From: Verrucomicrobiaceae bacterium | Lineage (GTDB): Bacteria > Verrucomicrobiota > Verrucomicrobiia > Chthoniobacterales > JAATET01 | Reading direction: 5' to 3' | Assembly (NCBI GenBank): GCA_027488755.1 | Contig: JAIYAZ010000039.1 | Span: forward strand, 1-32,252 | DNA length: 32,252 nt | Shown here: positions 16,755 to 23,373 of the stretch, piece after piece | Layout of the letters: each line of letters starts with the position of its first letter | How positions within the stretch are numbered: the first letter of the stretch is position 1 | The notes under the pieces: model-generated | Database searches by the model: none | The model's input: only the letters and a program-made list of their open reading frames with translations | Told to the model about the DNA's origin: nothing | Position numbers and translations under genes: made by a program

Positions 16755-16828
16755 GGTTATAGCCGTTTTTATCAGTTAGAATAACTGGCTATAACCCTTT
16801 TCTTGTTGTGTGCTTCGCGGCTATAACC
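16755..16828. promoter_or_regulatory. Three 10-bp operators at 32-bp spacing plus a palindrome, upstream of mobile mystery protein A
   Basis: GGTTATAGCC at 16755-16764 is the reverse complement of GGCTATAACC at 16787-16796 and 16819-16828. Start-to-start spacing is exactly 32 bp in both intervals, about three helical turns. A palindrome, CAGTTA-GAA-TAACTG, sits at 16773-16787 between the first two. The third copy lies 12 bp before the ATG at 16841. This is a likely autoregulatory operator array for the HTH protein that follows. Confidence 0.7.
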
Positions 16829-16840
16829 TACTTTTTTTCA

Positions 16841-17293
16841 ATGACTGGAAAGCTTTCTGAACTCTGGAGGTCCCAACTCGAGCAGAAATTGAAGTTGTGG
16901 CAGGCGGTTCGACCGGCACAAGTCCCCCGTGAAGGATGGATTCGTGCGATCAGAACGAGTCTGGCTCTCACCCGTTCCGCCCTAGCTCAGCGACTCGGAA
17001 TTTCTCCGTCGAGCTTGGCGGACTTGGAGCAGTCCGAGGCGGCAGGGACCATAACCTTGAACAGCCTTCGCAAGGTTGCCGCGGCAATGGAATGCGACGT
17101 GGTCTATGCGCTCGTTCCCCGAACATCCCTGAATGGGATTCTTGAACAACGCGCCGGACAGGAAGCCCGGTCTATTCTCGGGCGCGTGCGGCAGACCATG
17201 AAGCTGGAGGCGCAGGAGGTCGAACCTTCGGACGCACAAACCAGCGAACTGGTAAAAAAACTTTTGGCGAATCCGAAGGCCCTCTGGAAATGA
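16841..17293 (+). CDS. Mobile mystery protein A, XRE-like helix-turn-helix protein
   Basis: This 150-aa protein matches in length and layout the 'mobile mystery protein A' family, which always travels with a Fic protein (mobile mystery protein B) on mobile DNA. An HTH domain lies at about 33-95 (GWIRAIRTSLALTRSALAQR, then LGISPSSLADLEQSE). A helical C-terminus follows. I chose the ATG at 16841 over the GTG at 16808 because the extension would run through the operator. The stop overlaps the B gene start (ATGA). It is probably an antitoxin and autorepressor acting on the three upstream operators. Confidence 0.88.
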   Translation: MTGKLSELWRSQLEQKLKLWQAVRPAQVPREGWIRAIRTSLALTRSALAQRLGISPSSLADLEQSEAAGTITLNSLRKVAAAMECDVVYALVPRTSLNGILEQRAGQEARSILGRVRQTMKLEAQEVEPSDAQTSELVKKLLANPKALWK

Positions 17294-17874
17294 CGGATGA
17301 CCTTCCGCCCGGGTCAACGCCGCTTACTCCAGCCGAGGAAGCCGGACTCATTCCCAGCCACATCACGACTCGCGGGGAGTTAAACGAGCTGGAACAAGCG
17401 AACATCCTTGAGGCCACCAGTTGGTTGTTTACGCGGCGCGCCATTAAGAACGTCTCCGAGACGACCTTTTTGAAAGAACTCCACCGCCGCTTGTTTGGCC
17501 AGGTGTGGAGATGGGCCGGACAATACCGCAAAGAGGACCGCAACATCGGCGTCCATTGGCCGCAGATCAGCTATGAGGTGGAGAAGCTCTGCGCGGAGGT
17601 CAGCTACTGGATTGAAAATAGAACCTATTCGGCGGAAGAAATCGCGGTTCGATTCCATCACAAGCTAGTCTGGATCCATTGCTTTCCCAATGGGAACGGC
17701 CGCCACGCGCGACTTGCTGCCGATCTCCTAGTCGTCCAATTGCAGGGCGAGCGATTCACCTGGGGCAGCACCAGCCTCGACAACCCGAGCGACGTCCGTT
17801 CCCGATACATCGAATCGCTACGTAATGCGGACGAACACGATTACGATGCGCTTCTAAGGTTCGTTCGCACGTAG
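17290..17874 (+). CDS. Mobile mystery protein B, Fic-domain protein
   Basis: This 194-aa Fic-family protein matches the 'mobile mystery protein B' family, with the opening PPGSTPLTPAEEAGLIPSHI. Fic enzymes transfer AMP or related groups to hydroxyl side chains. The active-site motif HxFxxGNGRxxR is intact at 130-141 (H130, F132, G135, N136, G137, R138, R141). It probably acts as a toxin restrained by protein A, with which it is translationally coupled. Its 3' end coincides with the breakpoint of the truncated AbiEii gene on the other strand, which suggests that the A/B pair inserted there. Confidence 0.9.
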   Translation: MTDDLPPGSTPLTPAEEAGLIPSHITTRGELNELEQANILEATSWLFTRRAIKNVSETTFLKELHRRLFGQVWRWAGQYRKEDRNIGVHWPQISYEVEKLCAEVSYWIENRTYSAEEIAVRFHHKLVWIHCFPNGNGRHARLAADLLVVQLQGERFTWGSTSLDNPSDVRSRYIESLRNADEHDYDALLRFVRT

Positions 17875-18011
17875 CCTAGACGGTAGAGCCACCATTCCAA
17901 AGCGTAGGATTGCGCGAGGTCGTTGAAGGTCCGGCCCAAAGCCATGGCGGCATTCTTGAGTCGTTGGTGAACCGATGCCCCGACGTTCGTGAGTTGGCTC
18001 GTACGATCGCG
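17841..18011 (-). pseudogene. Truncated AbiEii-like nucleotidyltransferase toxin, N-terminal fragment
   Basis: A leftward frame reads TNVGASVHQRLKNAAM and FNDLAQSYALEWWLYRLGYV. This is the typical N-terminus of AbiEii/AbiGii-type toxins (ASVxxRLLN, then a YALERLLYRL block). After YRLGYV, at about 17880, homology ends and the frame runs into the 3' end of the mobile mystery B gene before stopping at 17841. The nucleotidyltransferase core is absent, so it cannot be a functional toxin. Confidence 0.6.
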
Positions 18012-18628
18012 TTCAGATAGGGAAGCATGATTTTTTCCACCCGGCATACCCGGGCAAAATCGAGGACAAGATCGAATCGTCGCCCGCGTTTGCGCGCGTA
18101 TGCGCGAAGCGCTTCCACGGCAATTTCGAGGCCGATCCGGCTTCTAAACTTGAAGACGTCCGCCAGCGTTTTCTCCGGGCTGAACGTCCGTACGGGGATT
18201 CCGTCCATGTGGCGCTCTTCAACTCCGGCAGCGAAGGTTTCCGGCGAGAATCGAAAGACCTCAATCGGGGGATAGGGAATTTTCGGCGTGTGCCTTCCGG
18301 ATGACAGGGCGATTTGCACGACGTGGGGGATTTGGCTGGTCAGTTCATGGATGGATAGTGCGCTGATCAGACAGACCACGGCGGAGGGAACGTGCTTGGC
18401 GACGATTACGAGATCCGGCTCGCTCATCGGGGGAAGGCCGGCGAGTCGGAAAAGGCCCCGACCAGCCGGCTGGATCACGCCGGAATCCCGCATGGCATAG
18501 AGCGTCCGCGGGTGAATTCCCGCCTCCAGCGCCTCGTGGGTACGCAGCATACCGCCTCTCTTTCGAAAGAATGCAACGGCGCTCTTGGTCGAATGGTTCA
18601 TGGTTCTCAGAACGGATAGATTTCGCAT
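17876..18628 (-). CDS. AbiEi-family type IV antitoxin, with abnormal C-terminal extension
   Basis: This AbiEi-like transcriptional regulator and antitoxin is about 250 aa from the ATG at 18628. The N-terminal winged helix includes LRTHEALEAGIHPRTLYAMR and GRGLFRLAG. The antitoxin core follows, with VICLISALSIHELT-type and RTFSPEKTLADVFKFR motifs. Family members normally end shortly after the MLPYLNAIV-like segment; here the frame continues for about 45 low-quality residues that overlap the toxin remnant in another frame. I infer loss of the native stop during decay. An inverted repeat, TAGAT-N6-ATCTA (18629-18644), directly before the start is a likely autoregulatory site. Because the cognate toxin is truncated, this is an orphan antitoxin. 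Confidence 0.75.
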   Translation of the reverse strand: MRNLSVLRTMNHSTKSAVAFFRKRGGMLRTHEALEAGIHPRTLYAMRDSGVIQPAGRGLFRLAGLPPMSEPDLVIVAKHVPSAVVCLISALSIHELTSQIPHVVQIALSSGRHTPKIPYPPIEVFRFSPETFAAGVEERHMDGIPVRTFSPEKTLADVFKFRSRIGLEIAVEALRAYARKRGRRFDLVLDFARVCRVEKIMLPYLNAIVRANSRTSGHRFTNDSRMPPWLWAGPSTTSRNPTLWNGGSTV

Positions 18629-18644
18629 TAGATACTCGCATCTA
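18629..18644. promoter_or_regulatory. Inverted repeat before AbiEi start, possible operator
   Basis: TAGAT (18629-18633) and ATCTA (18640-18644) form an inverted repeat directly adjacent to the AbiEi start codon. AbiEi antitoxins are known to repress their own promoter by binding inverted repeats, so the position is suggestive, but the arms are only 5 bp. Confidence 0.35.
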
Positions 18645-18752
18645 TAGCGGTTCTTATCCAGTTCTCTTTTCCAAACAGGAAAAGCCAGCCGGATTGGCGG
18701 GCCTGGGACTGATACTGAAGCGGAGGTTCTTCGACCCCTGTCAAAGGGTTTC

Positions 18753-18811
18753 CCTCCCCCCACCCCAGCCTAATCGCTCCTTTTGCCCAAATGGAGCGAT
18801 GCGATGGGGGA
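18753..18811. repeat. GC-rich hairpin element (dispersed family, copy E2)
   Basis: The inner stem ATCGCTCC/GGAGCGAT (18773-18780 with 18793-18800) is perfect. An outer stem pairs TCCCCC (from 18755) with GGGGGA (18806-18811). The left 33 bp (18753-18785) match 20672-20704 at 28 positions. It lies in the divergent spacer between the AbiEi antitoxin and the RelE/HigB-like toxin. Confidence 0.6.
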
Positions 18812-18898
18812 GATCGCGGTTCAGCGCACCGTGCCCGTGTCGATTATTCCCATCGAAGTCTACTTCGCGTCATTTTCATAGAGGACTAAAAATGCCTT

Positions 18899-19291
18899 GT
18901 GAATATTCCGTTTTGGAATATGCTGCGGAACGTGATTTGGCAGATCGAGCCATCAAGCCAATGGCCAAAGGACCAAAAATGGTATGAAAAGAAGCGACCG
19001 CGCGAAATCGCTGCCGTCCTCCACAATTTGCAACGGTATTTGGATCAACTCAACGCTGCACCCAACGCCCGTGTCGTCCAAGGAGGCTACCTGCATCACG
19101 AACCCCATGGCGTGGTCGCGGTAGACCAGAAAGGCGGGGGTGCGAACCTACCGGAGACGCGCCTCTACACGTTTGCCGACCCAGAAACAAAGACTCTCCA
19201 TCTTATCACGGTGGGCGACAAAAACAGCCAGTCCGAAGACATTAAATTTTGCTCCGACTTTGTGAAGAGTCTTAGAAAAAGCACGACGTAG
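18899..19291 (+). CDS. Putative RelE/HigB-like toxin
   Basis: This is a small basic protein of about 130 aa with a pattern I associate with toxin components paired with XRE antitoxins. Its visible parts are WYEKKRPREIAAVLHNLQRY, VVQGGYLHHEPHGVVAVDQK and LYTFADPETKTLHLITVGDK. The fold assignment is inferred from size, charge and the antitoxin gene 2 nt downstream. The only in-frame start near the proper place is GTG 18899, yet the good Shine-Dalgarno (GAGG, 18881-18884) is spaced for the ATG at 18892. That ATG opens a different 31-codon frame. Removing one T near 18897 would join ATG 18892 to the toxin frame, so a one-base frameshift is likely. Confidence 0.65.
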   Translation: MNIPFWNMLRNVIWQIEPSSQWPKDQKWYEKKRPREIAAVLHNLQRYLDQLNAAPNARVVQGGYLHHEPHGVVAVDQKGGGANLPETRLYTFADPETKTLHLITVGDKNSQSEDIKFCSDFVKSLRKSTT

Positions 19292-19293
19292 TT

Positions 19294-19893
19294 ATGAAAA
19301 CCGCACCAGCAAAAACCGAAGGAGCGAAACCCACCGGGCGCCGTTACGGCAGTGTTTCCGACCTTCTTGCGAAGGAGAAAGTCGGCGCACAAGTCCGAGC
19401 GGAAGTCGCTTCACTCAACTCCCAAACCGTTGTCATCCGACAACTCGTCTCCCTTCGCGCCAGCGCGGGTATGACTCAAACCGATCTCGCCAAGAAAATC
19501 GGGTGCACCCAGAGCCGAATCTCCAAAATCGAGGCATCCAAGGACGAAGACATCACCCTCGGGGTGATCCGTGATTACGTGCAGGCCACCGGGGCTCGGA
19601 TCAACCTGTTTTGCGGAAAGCCCGTGACCCATGTCGAGGCCGTGAAAAACCACGCATTGAGCATCCGTCGCCACTTGGAGGCACTCGCCAATCTCGCTCG
19701 GAAGCACGATGAATTGGAGCCGCACATTGAGAACTTTTTTGGCGAGGCGTTCTTCAATATCCTAAACATTCTCTCCGAATGCCAAGAGCGTCTGCCCAAG
19801 ACGCGGCAAGATTTCGAGTTACGGGTGACGTCTGTCGGCGACCATTCCCAGACAAAGCAAAAGTCACTCCGCGGGAAGCTTTGCCATGCCTGA
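19294..19893 (+). CDS. XRE-family antitoxin with C-terminal extension
   Basis: This 199-aa protein carries a helix-turn-helix of the XRE type at about 48-105 (IRQLVSLRASAGMTQTDLAK, then SRISKIEASKDEDITLGVIR). An unusual helical C-terminal region of about 90 residues follows. It starts 2 nt after the upstream toxin-like gene, the toxin-first order seen in higBA-type modules. It probably neutralises that protein and represses the operon. The C-terminal region resembles nothing I can name and may be the toxin-binding part. Confidence 0.75.
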   Translation: MKTAPAKTEGAKPTGRRYGSVSDLLAKEKVGAQVRAEVASLNSQTVVIRQLVSLRASAGMTQTDLAKKIGCTQSRISKIEASKDEDITLGVIRDYVQATGARINLFCGKPVTHVEAVKNHALSIRRHLEALANLARKHDELEPHIENFFGEAFFNILNILSECQERLPKTRQDFELRVTSVGDHSQTKQKSLRGKLCHA

Positions 19894-20035
19894 GTGAATC
19901 CTCGCCCGCGCTTGGCGGGGTCGGTCAAAGGAAAGTTGCGAATTTTCCCAGCCTCCTTGGGCGCAGGCTGCCCTTGGGTCAAGGCCCGCAAACGTGGCCC
20001 TTGACAAACGTGGTGCCGTGGGACTCGATGCCTTC

Positions 20036-20602
20036 ATGCGCACGCCCCGGTTTCTCACGGCCGTTCTCGGGCTTTTTCTCCTTGTCACCATTGGCGCCCA
20101 GGCGGCCGGAACGGTCTCTTTCAAAACCGACGAGATTACCGTTAGCCAGGAAGCGGGCGCGGTTCTGGTGACCGTGGTTTACAGCGGAACGCCGACCAAG
20201 AGCGGATTTACCGACGCATTCATTACCTCCATCGATGGGACGGCCATCGAGGAGAAGGATTTTGAATCCATCAACGGAACCTTTGGATCCGGGATCGCCG
20301 TGGATTTCGCCGAAACGCAGCAGGAGAGGACCATTCCCATCAAGATCACCTTAACGAAGTCGCGCCTCACAAAGTTCTTTAACCTCGTGCTGGCGGGATA
20401 CAACGGCTCAACCGCCGGAACGCCTTCAACCCTGAAGGTGACCGTTCTCGGTTGGACGCCGCCAAAACAGCTCTTGAACCGACTCGAGACGCTTCGAAAA
20501 CAGCTTAAGGCCGCGCAGCGAATCAGTGACCCCGTCGTTCGAGCGAAGACCACCAAGCGCCTCAAGCGGCAGATCAATGAGGTCCTTGCCCTCTTAAAAT
20601 AA
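20036..20602 (+). CDS. Secreted Calx-beta-like domain protein
   Basis: This 188-aa exported protein starts at ATG 20036. The 14-codon upstream extension is less likely because a signal peptide begins right at this ATG (RFLTAVLGLFLLVTIGAQAA, cleavage near residue 23). Residues about 24-135 resemble a Calx-beta motif: VSFKTDEITVSQEAGAVLVT, then FGSGIAVDFAETQQERTIPI. These are beta-sandwich calcium-binding repeats common in extracellular adhesion proteins; only one repeat is present. The last 50 residues are basic and helical (LLNRLETLRKQLKAAQRISD), possibly a coiled coil. A TTGACA at 20001-20006 could be a -35 box. The role is unknown. Confidence 0.7.
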   Translation: MRTPRFLTAVLGLFLLVTIGAQAAGTVSFKTDEITVSQEAGAVLVTVVYSGTPTKSGFTDAFITSIDGTAIEEKDFESINGTFGSGIAVDFAETQQERTIPIKITLTKSRLTKFFNLVLAGYNGSTAGTPSTLKVTVLGWTPPKQLLNRLETLRKQLKAAQRISDPVVRAKTTKRLKRQINEVLALLK

Positions 20603-20671
20603 AGCATCGCGACGCGAAGTTCGTCGGCTGGCGTGTTGGCGCCCGAAAGTCGGTATCTTCCGGGAGCAACG

Positions 20672-20730
20672 CCTCCCCCCGCCCCAGCCCAGTCGCCCCT
20701 TTCGTCGCGAAGGCGGGTCGGCGGCGGGGG
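20672..20730. repeat. GC-rich hairpin element (dispersed family, copy E3)
   Basis: CCCCCGCC (20676-20683) pairs with GGCGGGGG (20723-20730), with a weaker inner stem. The left 33 bp match copy E2 at 18753 in 28 of 33 positions, and all five differences are transitions. It lies directly downstream of the Calx-beta gene. Confidence 0.6.
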
Positions 20731-20823
20731 TTTACTCTGAAAAAAGTGGGAGGGGTCCAAGGAGGCGTTGACCGGGTCCCGGCCAAGGGAGGGGAAAACG
20801 GGGGTTTTACTCTGTAAAAGCGG
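20725..20823. repeat. Pair of 25-bp direct repeats with internal palindrome
   Basis: Copies at 20725-20749 and 20799-20823 share CGGGGGTTT, ACTCTG and AAAA blocks in the same order. The second contains a perfect palindrome, TTTTAC-TCT-GTAAAA (20805-20819). Start-to-start spacing is 74 bp, about seven helical turns. They could be recombinase or regulator binding sites. Confidence 0.5.
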
Positions 20824-20978
20824 CCCGCCGACATGTCACCCGAAACCGGGCCAAAGGGGGCCCCATTAAACGGGGGTTGGACCACTTTCGGATTTTGAAG
20901 CGGAGGATTTAGGGGGGAGATACGTTCCCTGCCCCCCTCCCCCGCTTTTGGAAAATGCCCCGCCGGTATCTCCGGGGC

Positions 20979-21572
20979 ATGAACTGTGGAGCCCGCCCGT
21001 TTGAAGGAACCGAAAAGTCCCAAATCCTCGCCGCCCTCACCGGCTATAGCGCCCAGCGCGACCGGGCGCTGATCCAATTGGGGGTGTATTCGGGCCTGCG
21101 CGTGAGTTCGCTTTTGGCGCTCAAGGTGGGCGACGTCATTAACGGCCGGCGGTTCCACCCGCGGCTCCGCGTCGCCCGCCGAAACCTCAAGGGCAAACAC
21201 GCCGGCCTCGACATCCCCCTGCACCCGGTCGCCAAAATCGCCCTCGGACGCTGGCTGGTTGAGCGCCGCTCCCGGGGCGAACGGCTTTTGCCGACGGCGC
21301 CCCTGTTTCCGTCCCGCCAGGGCAAGGCCCAGCCGCTCTCGCGCCGCCGCGCCCGCGAAATCATCCAGGAGGCCGCCGCCCGCGCGGGGTTGCCGCCGGG
21401 GATCTCGACCCATTCGTGGCGGAAGACGTTTGCCGGCCGGCTCTACGAGGCGACCGGCCACAACATCCTGCTCGTGTCCCGCGCGCTGAACCATCGGCAA
21501 CTTGCGACTTCGATCTCCTACTTGCGGTGGAAGCTCGACGAAAAAGCCGACGCCGCGATCCTGTCGCTGTAG
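20979..21572 (+). CDS. Single-domain tyrosine recombinase (complete catalytic set)
   Basis: This is a 197-aa paralogue of the recombinase at 6838, with the same length and very similar sequence throughout. It consists only of the catalytic domain. Visible catalytic residues are R41 (SGLRVSS), K71 or K73 (NLKGKHAG), H145 and R148 (THSWRK), H172 (LNHRQ) and Y181 (YLRW). Unlike the first copy it keeps the box-II histidine, so it should be active. An in-frame ATG at 20955 exists, but comparison with the other copy shows the upstream part is not conserved as protein. Preceding GC-rich repeats may be its target or regulatory sites. A FimB-like inversion or integration role is possible; the substrate is unknown. 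Confidence 0.88.
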   Translation: MNCGARPFEGTEKSQILAALTGYSAQRDRALIQLGVYSGLRVSSLLALKVGDVINGRRFHPRLRVARRNLKGKHAGLDIPLHPVAKIALGRWLVERRSRGERLLPTAPLFPSRQGKAQPLSRRRAREIIQEAAARAGLPPGISTHSWRKTFAGRLYEATGHNILLVSRALNHRQLATSISYLRWKLDEKADAAILSL

Positions 21573-22248
21573 GTGGCCCGTCGGGCGGCTCCGCCTCGAA
21601 AAACGAAACCCGCCGGAATCCCTGGGGAGCAGAACGCGGATCCGAACTCACCAGCCGGCGGCGGGGAAACCGAGCAATCCCAAGACCGAGCGCGACCGAA
21701 ACCGGCGGCGAAGGCACGGGACAAACGGACGGTCGTCGTCCGCGCGCGACTCCGCCGGCCGGGGTCATTTGACAGACCCGAGGTCGGGTCAATACCCTTC
21801 CAAGGAGGTGTGCCTACGCCCCGCCCTGCGGCGGGCGGTGGGGGCCAGTCGACGGGCCATTTTCGCCCGGCCCGGGCAGGAAAAACCGCGGCGAGCGGCG
21901 CAGATCCGAGCCCGCCACCCCCCACGTATCGGCGACTCTTTTTGAAGCGAACGGGGGCCGGATGGAACTGCATTTCCAACGGCTTTTCGGGGGTCGGTTG
22001 ACGCGCCCTACCCCGGGTCGATATACTGTTTACCCTCTTTTTTATTTGTTTCCGTATAGTTAATGCTCAGCGAGCATTCGGGGGTGGTTCAAGGGCAAGC
22101 GGCGCCACCGCACCCGGGAGGACAGAAATACCTCCATCACTCTGATGGAAAGACATTTACGTGGGTTGTTTGCCCAATTTTAGCGGCGGCGATGCCCGCC
22201 GCCGGGTGCGTCGGTTGACGCGCAGGGGCCGGATCTGAACTCTCTAAT
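21573..22248. other. GC-rich spacer between small recombinase and the giant-recombinase operon
   Basis: There is no gene I trust in these 676 bp. A GTG-started frame at 21573-22001 is Pro/Arg/Ala-rich low complexity and probably spurious. The region has a C-rich/G-rich hairpin at about 21821-21845 and a 14-bp direct repeat, GTCGGTTGACGCGC, at 21993 and 22210. It also has hairpins CCATCA-CTC-TGATGG (22134-22148) and GCGGCGG...CCGCCGC (about 22182-22202). A T-rich, promoter-like patch lies at 22030-22065. The start of the 372-aa gene follows. Confidence 0.45.
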
Positions 22249-23367
22249 ATGACCACGAATCCCAGCAGTAACTCGCCCGTCACCGCCACCGACGCCATTG
22301 TCGGCGCATCGAAGTTCGAAATCAACCGACTCAAACTCCGCGAGCACGTTGGCTCCGCGTGGCTGGTGCTCCCCGATCTCGAGCGCCGGTTTTTTGAGCT
22401 TTTCTACTTCGCCCTCCCCGAGGGCGGGCGCCCGCAAACAATCGTGGATTTTATCCTCGACTGCCACCTCTCGGCCGGGAAGCGACTGTCGGCAGAACAA
22501 CATTCCGACCGCAAGAAGGCACTCTGTGCCGAACTCGGTCTCACACCTCGGCAGTATAAGTCGATTGTGAGCGGCCTGGGGATGATGATCCGGGCCGCCG
22601 AACTGAGATACGCCACCATCGTCGATATCCTCCGGGACCTGCCCCTCGCTTCCCACGACGCCGAGGAGGCGGTTAATGCACTAAAGACGGCCTTGCCTAA
22701 CCTGCGGGCGAACGGCAGTCAGGACCTGGAGAAGCCTCAGGCGCTCGCCGCTGCCGTGAAGGCACAACCCGCCAGTCCGGCAATCCAGCTTCTGCTCGAT
22801 GCAATCGAGGCTGCCGCACGGCCGATTGATTTTACGGTGCGCCCGAAACCGAAATCGTCGCGCGACGATCAACGGCAGACAGTCGTCCCGAGCCGCCCCG
22901 AACTCTGGGTCGAAAATCTTGAAAGGCAGATTAATCGCTGCGAACTAACCCAAGGTCTGCTGCCGCTTGCGTCGAGCTTCGGCGCCAACGCGACTGTATC
23001 AGTTCGGCTTTGCGAGAAGGCGGAAATCGTCCTTGCCTCGCTTCGCGGCATCATCTCCGAAACCCTGATCGCCTTGGAGGCCGTTGATCCGGAGCTGCCC
23101 GCAGCCCTCGGCAAGGGCCTCGCGCTGTCCGTTGCGGTTGCGCCTGAGCGGCCCGACCGCTGGTCAATCCAGTGGATGATGAGCATTCCGGTTCGCCTGC
23201 CGCTGCGGCTGCGGGCCTACCTGTGCAAGCACTTCAAGTTCGTCGGCGCAAAAAATTTCAGGTTCCGCGCGCCGGGCGACGCCCCCTGTCGCCAGGCCTC
23301 CGAGGCCGCCGATCCGATGCCGATGGAAATGACCGACGGATCCTCGGACCTCGACGCCGCCGCCTAG
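22249..23367 (+). CDS. Unknown protein, partner of the giant recombinase (372 aa)
   Basis: This 372-aa cytoplasmic protein belongs to no family I recognise. The N-terminal third is helical (INRLKLREHVGSAWLVLPDL) and includes a segment that could form a DNA-binding helix pair (CAELGLTPRQYKSIVSGLGM, about 88-108). The centre is Ala-rich (KTALPNLRANGSQDLEKPQ), and a folded C-terminal domain lies near 220-345. The next gene starts 6 nt after its stop, so the two are one operon and probably act together. By analogy with other mobile-element operons it might be a DNA-binding accessory factor for the recombinase, which is inference from position only. The ATG at 22249 has no strong ribosome-binding site. 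Confidence 0.75.
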   Translation: MTTNPSSNSPVTATDAIVGASKFEINRLKLREHVGSAWLVLPDLERRFFELFYFALPEGGRPQTIVDFILDCHLSAGKRLSAEQHSDRKKALCAELGLTPRQYKSIVSGLGMMIRAAELRYATIVDILRDLPLASHDAEEAVNALKTALPNLRANGSQDLEKPQALAAAVKAQPASPAIQLLLDAIEAAARPIDFTVRPKPKSSRDDQRQTVVPSRPELWVENLERQINRCELTQGLLPLASSFGANATVSVRLCEKAEIVLASLRGIISETLIALEAVDPELPAALGKGLALSVAVAPERPDRWSIQWMMSIPVRLPLRLRAYLCKHFKFVGAKNFRFRAPGDAPCRQASEAADPMPMEMTDGSSDLDAAA

Positions 23368-23373
23368 CCCGCC

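Larger units (their letters stand above)
20603..20978. other. GC-rich repeat-bearing spacer before the second small recombinase
   Basis: These 376 bp hold no credible gene. They contain the dispersed hairpin E3, a pair of 25-bp direct repeats (20725 and 20799), and a C-rich block at 20929-20945. A GCCCC-N12-GGGGC stem-loop (about 20957-20977) ends at the recombinase ATG. The G and C runs are strand-asymmetric and alternate. I take the region to be recombination or regulatory sequence of the recombinase module. Confidence 0.5.

Noticed and set aside
18629-18763. N-terminal extension of the AbiEi antitoxin
   Set aside because: It would translate the inverted repeat and the GC-rich hairpin upstream; family members start near the ATG at 18628.
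20574-21500. 308-codon antisense frame over the second small recombinase
   Set aside because: The sense recombinase has a full catalytic set and a paralogue; the antisense frame runs through non-coding repeats and is not plausible protein.
21573-22001. GTG-initiated frame right after the second recombinase
   Set aside because: Pro/Arg/Gly/Ala-rich low complexity, no second homologue after the first recombinase copy, and it runs through hairpin sequence.
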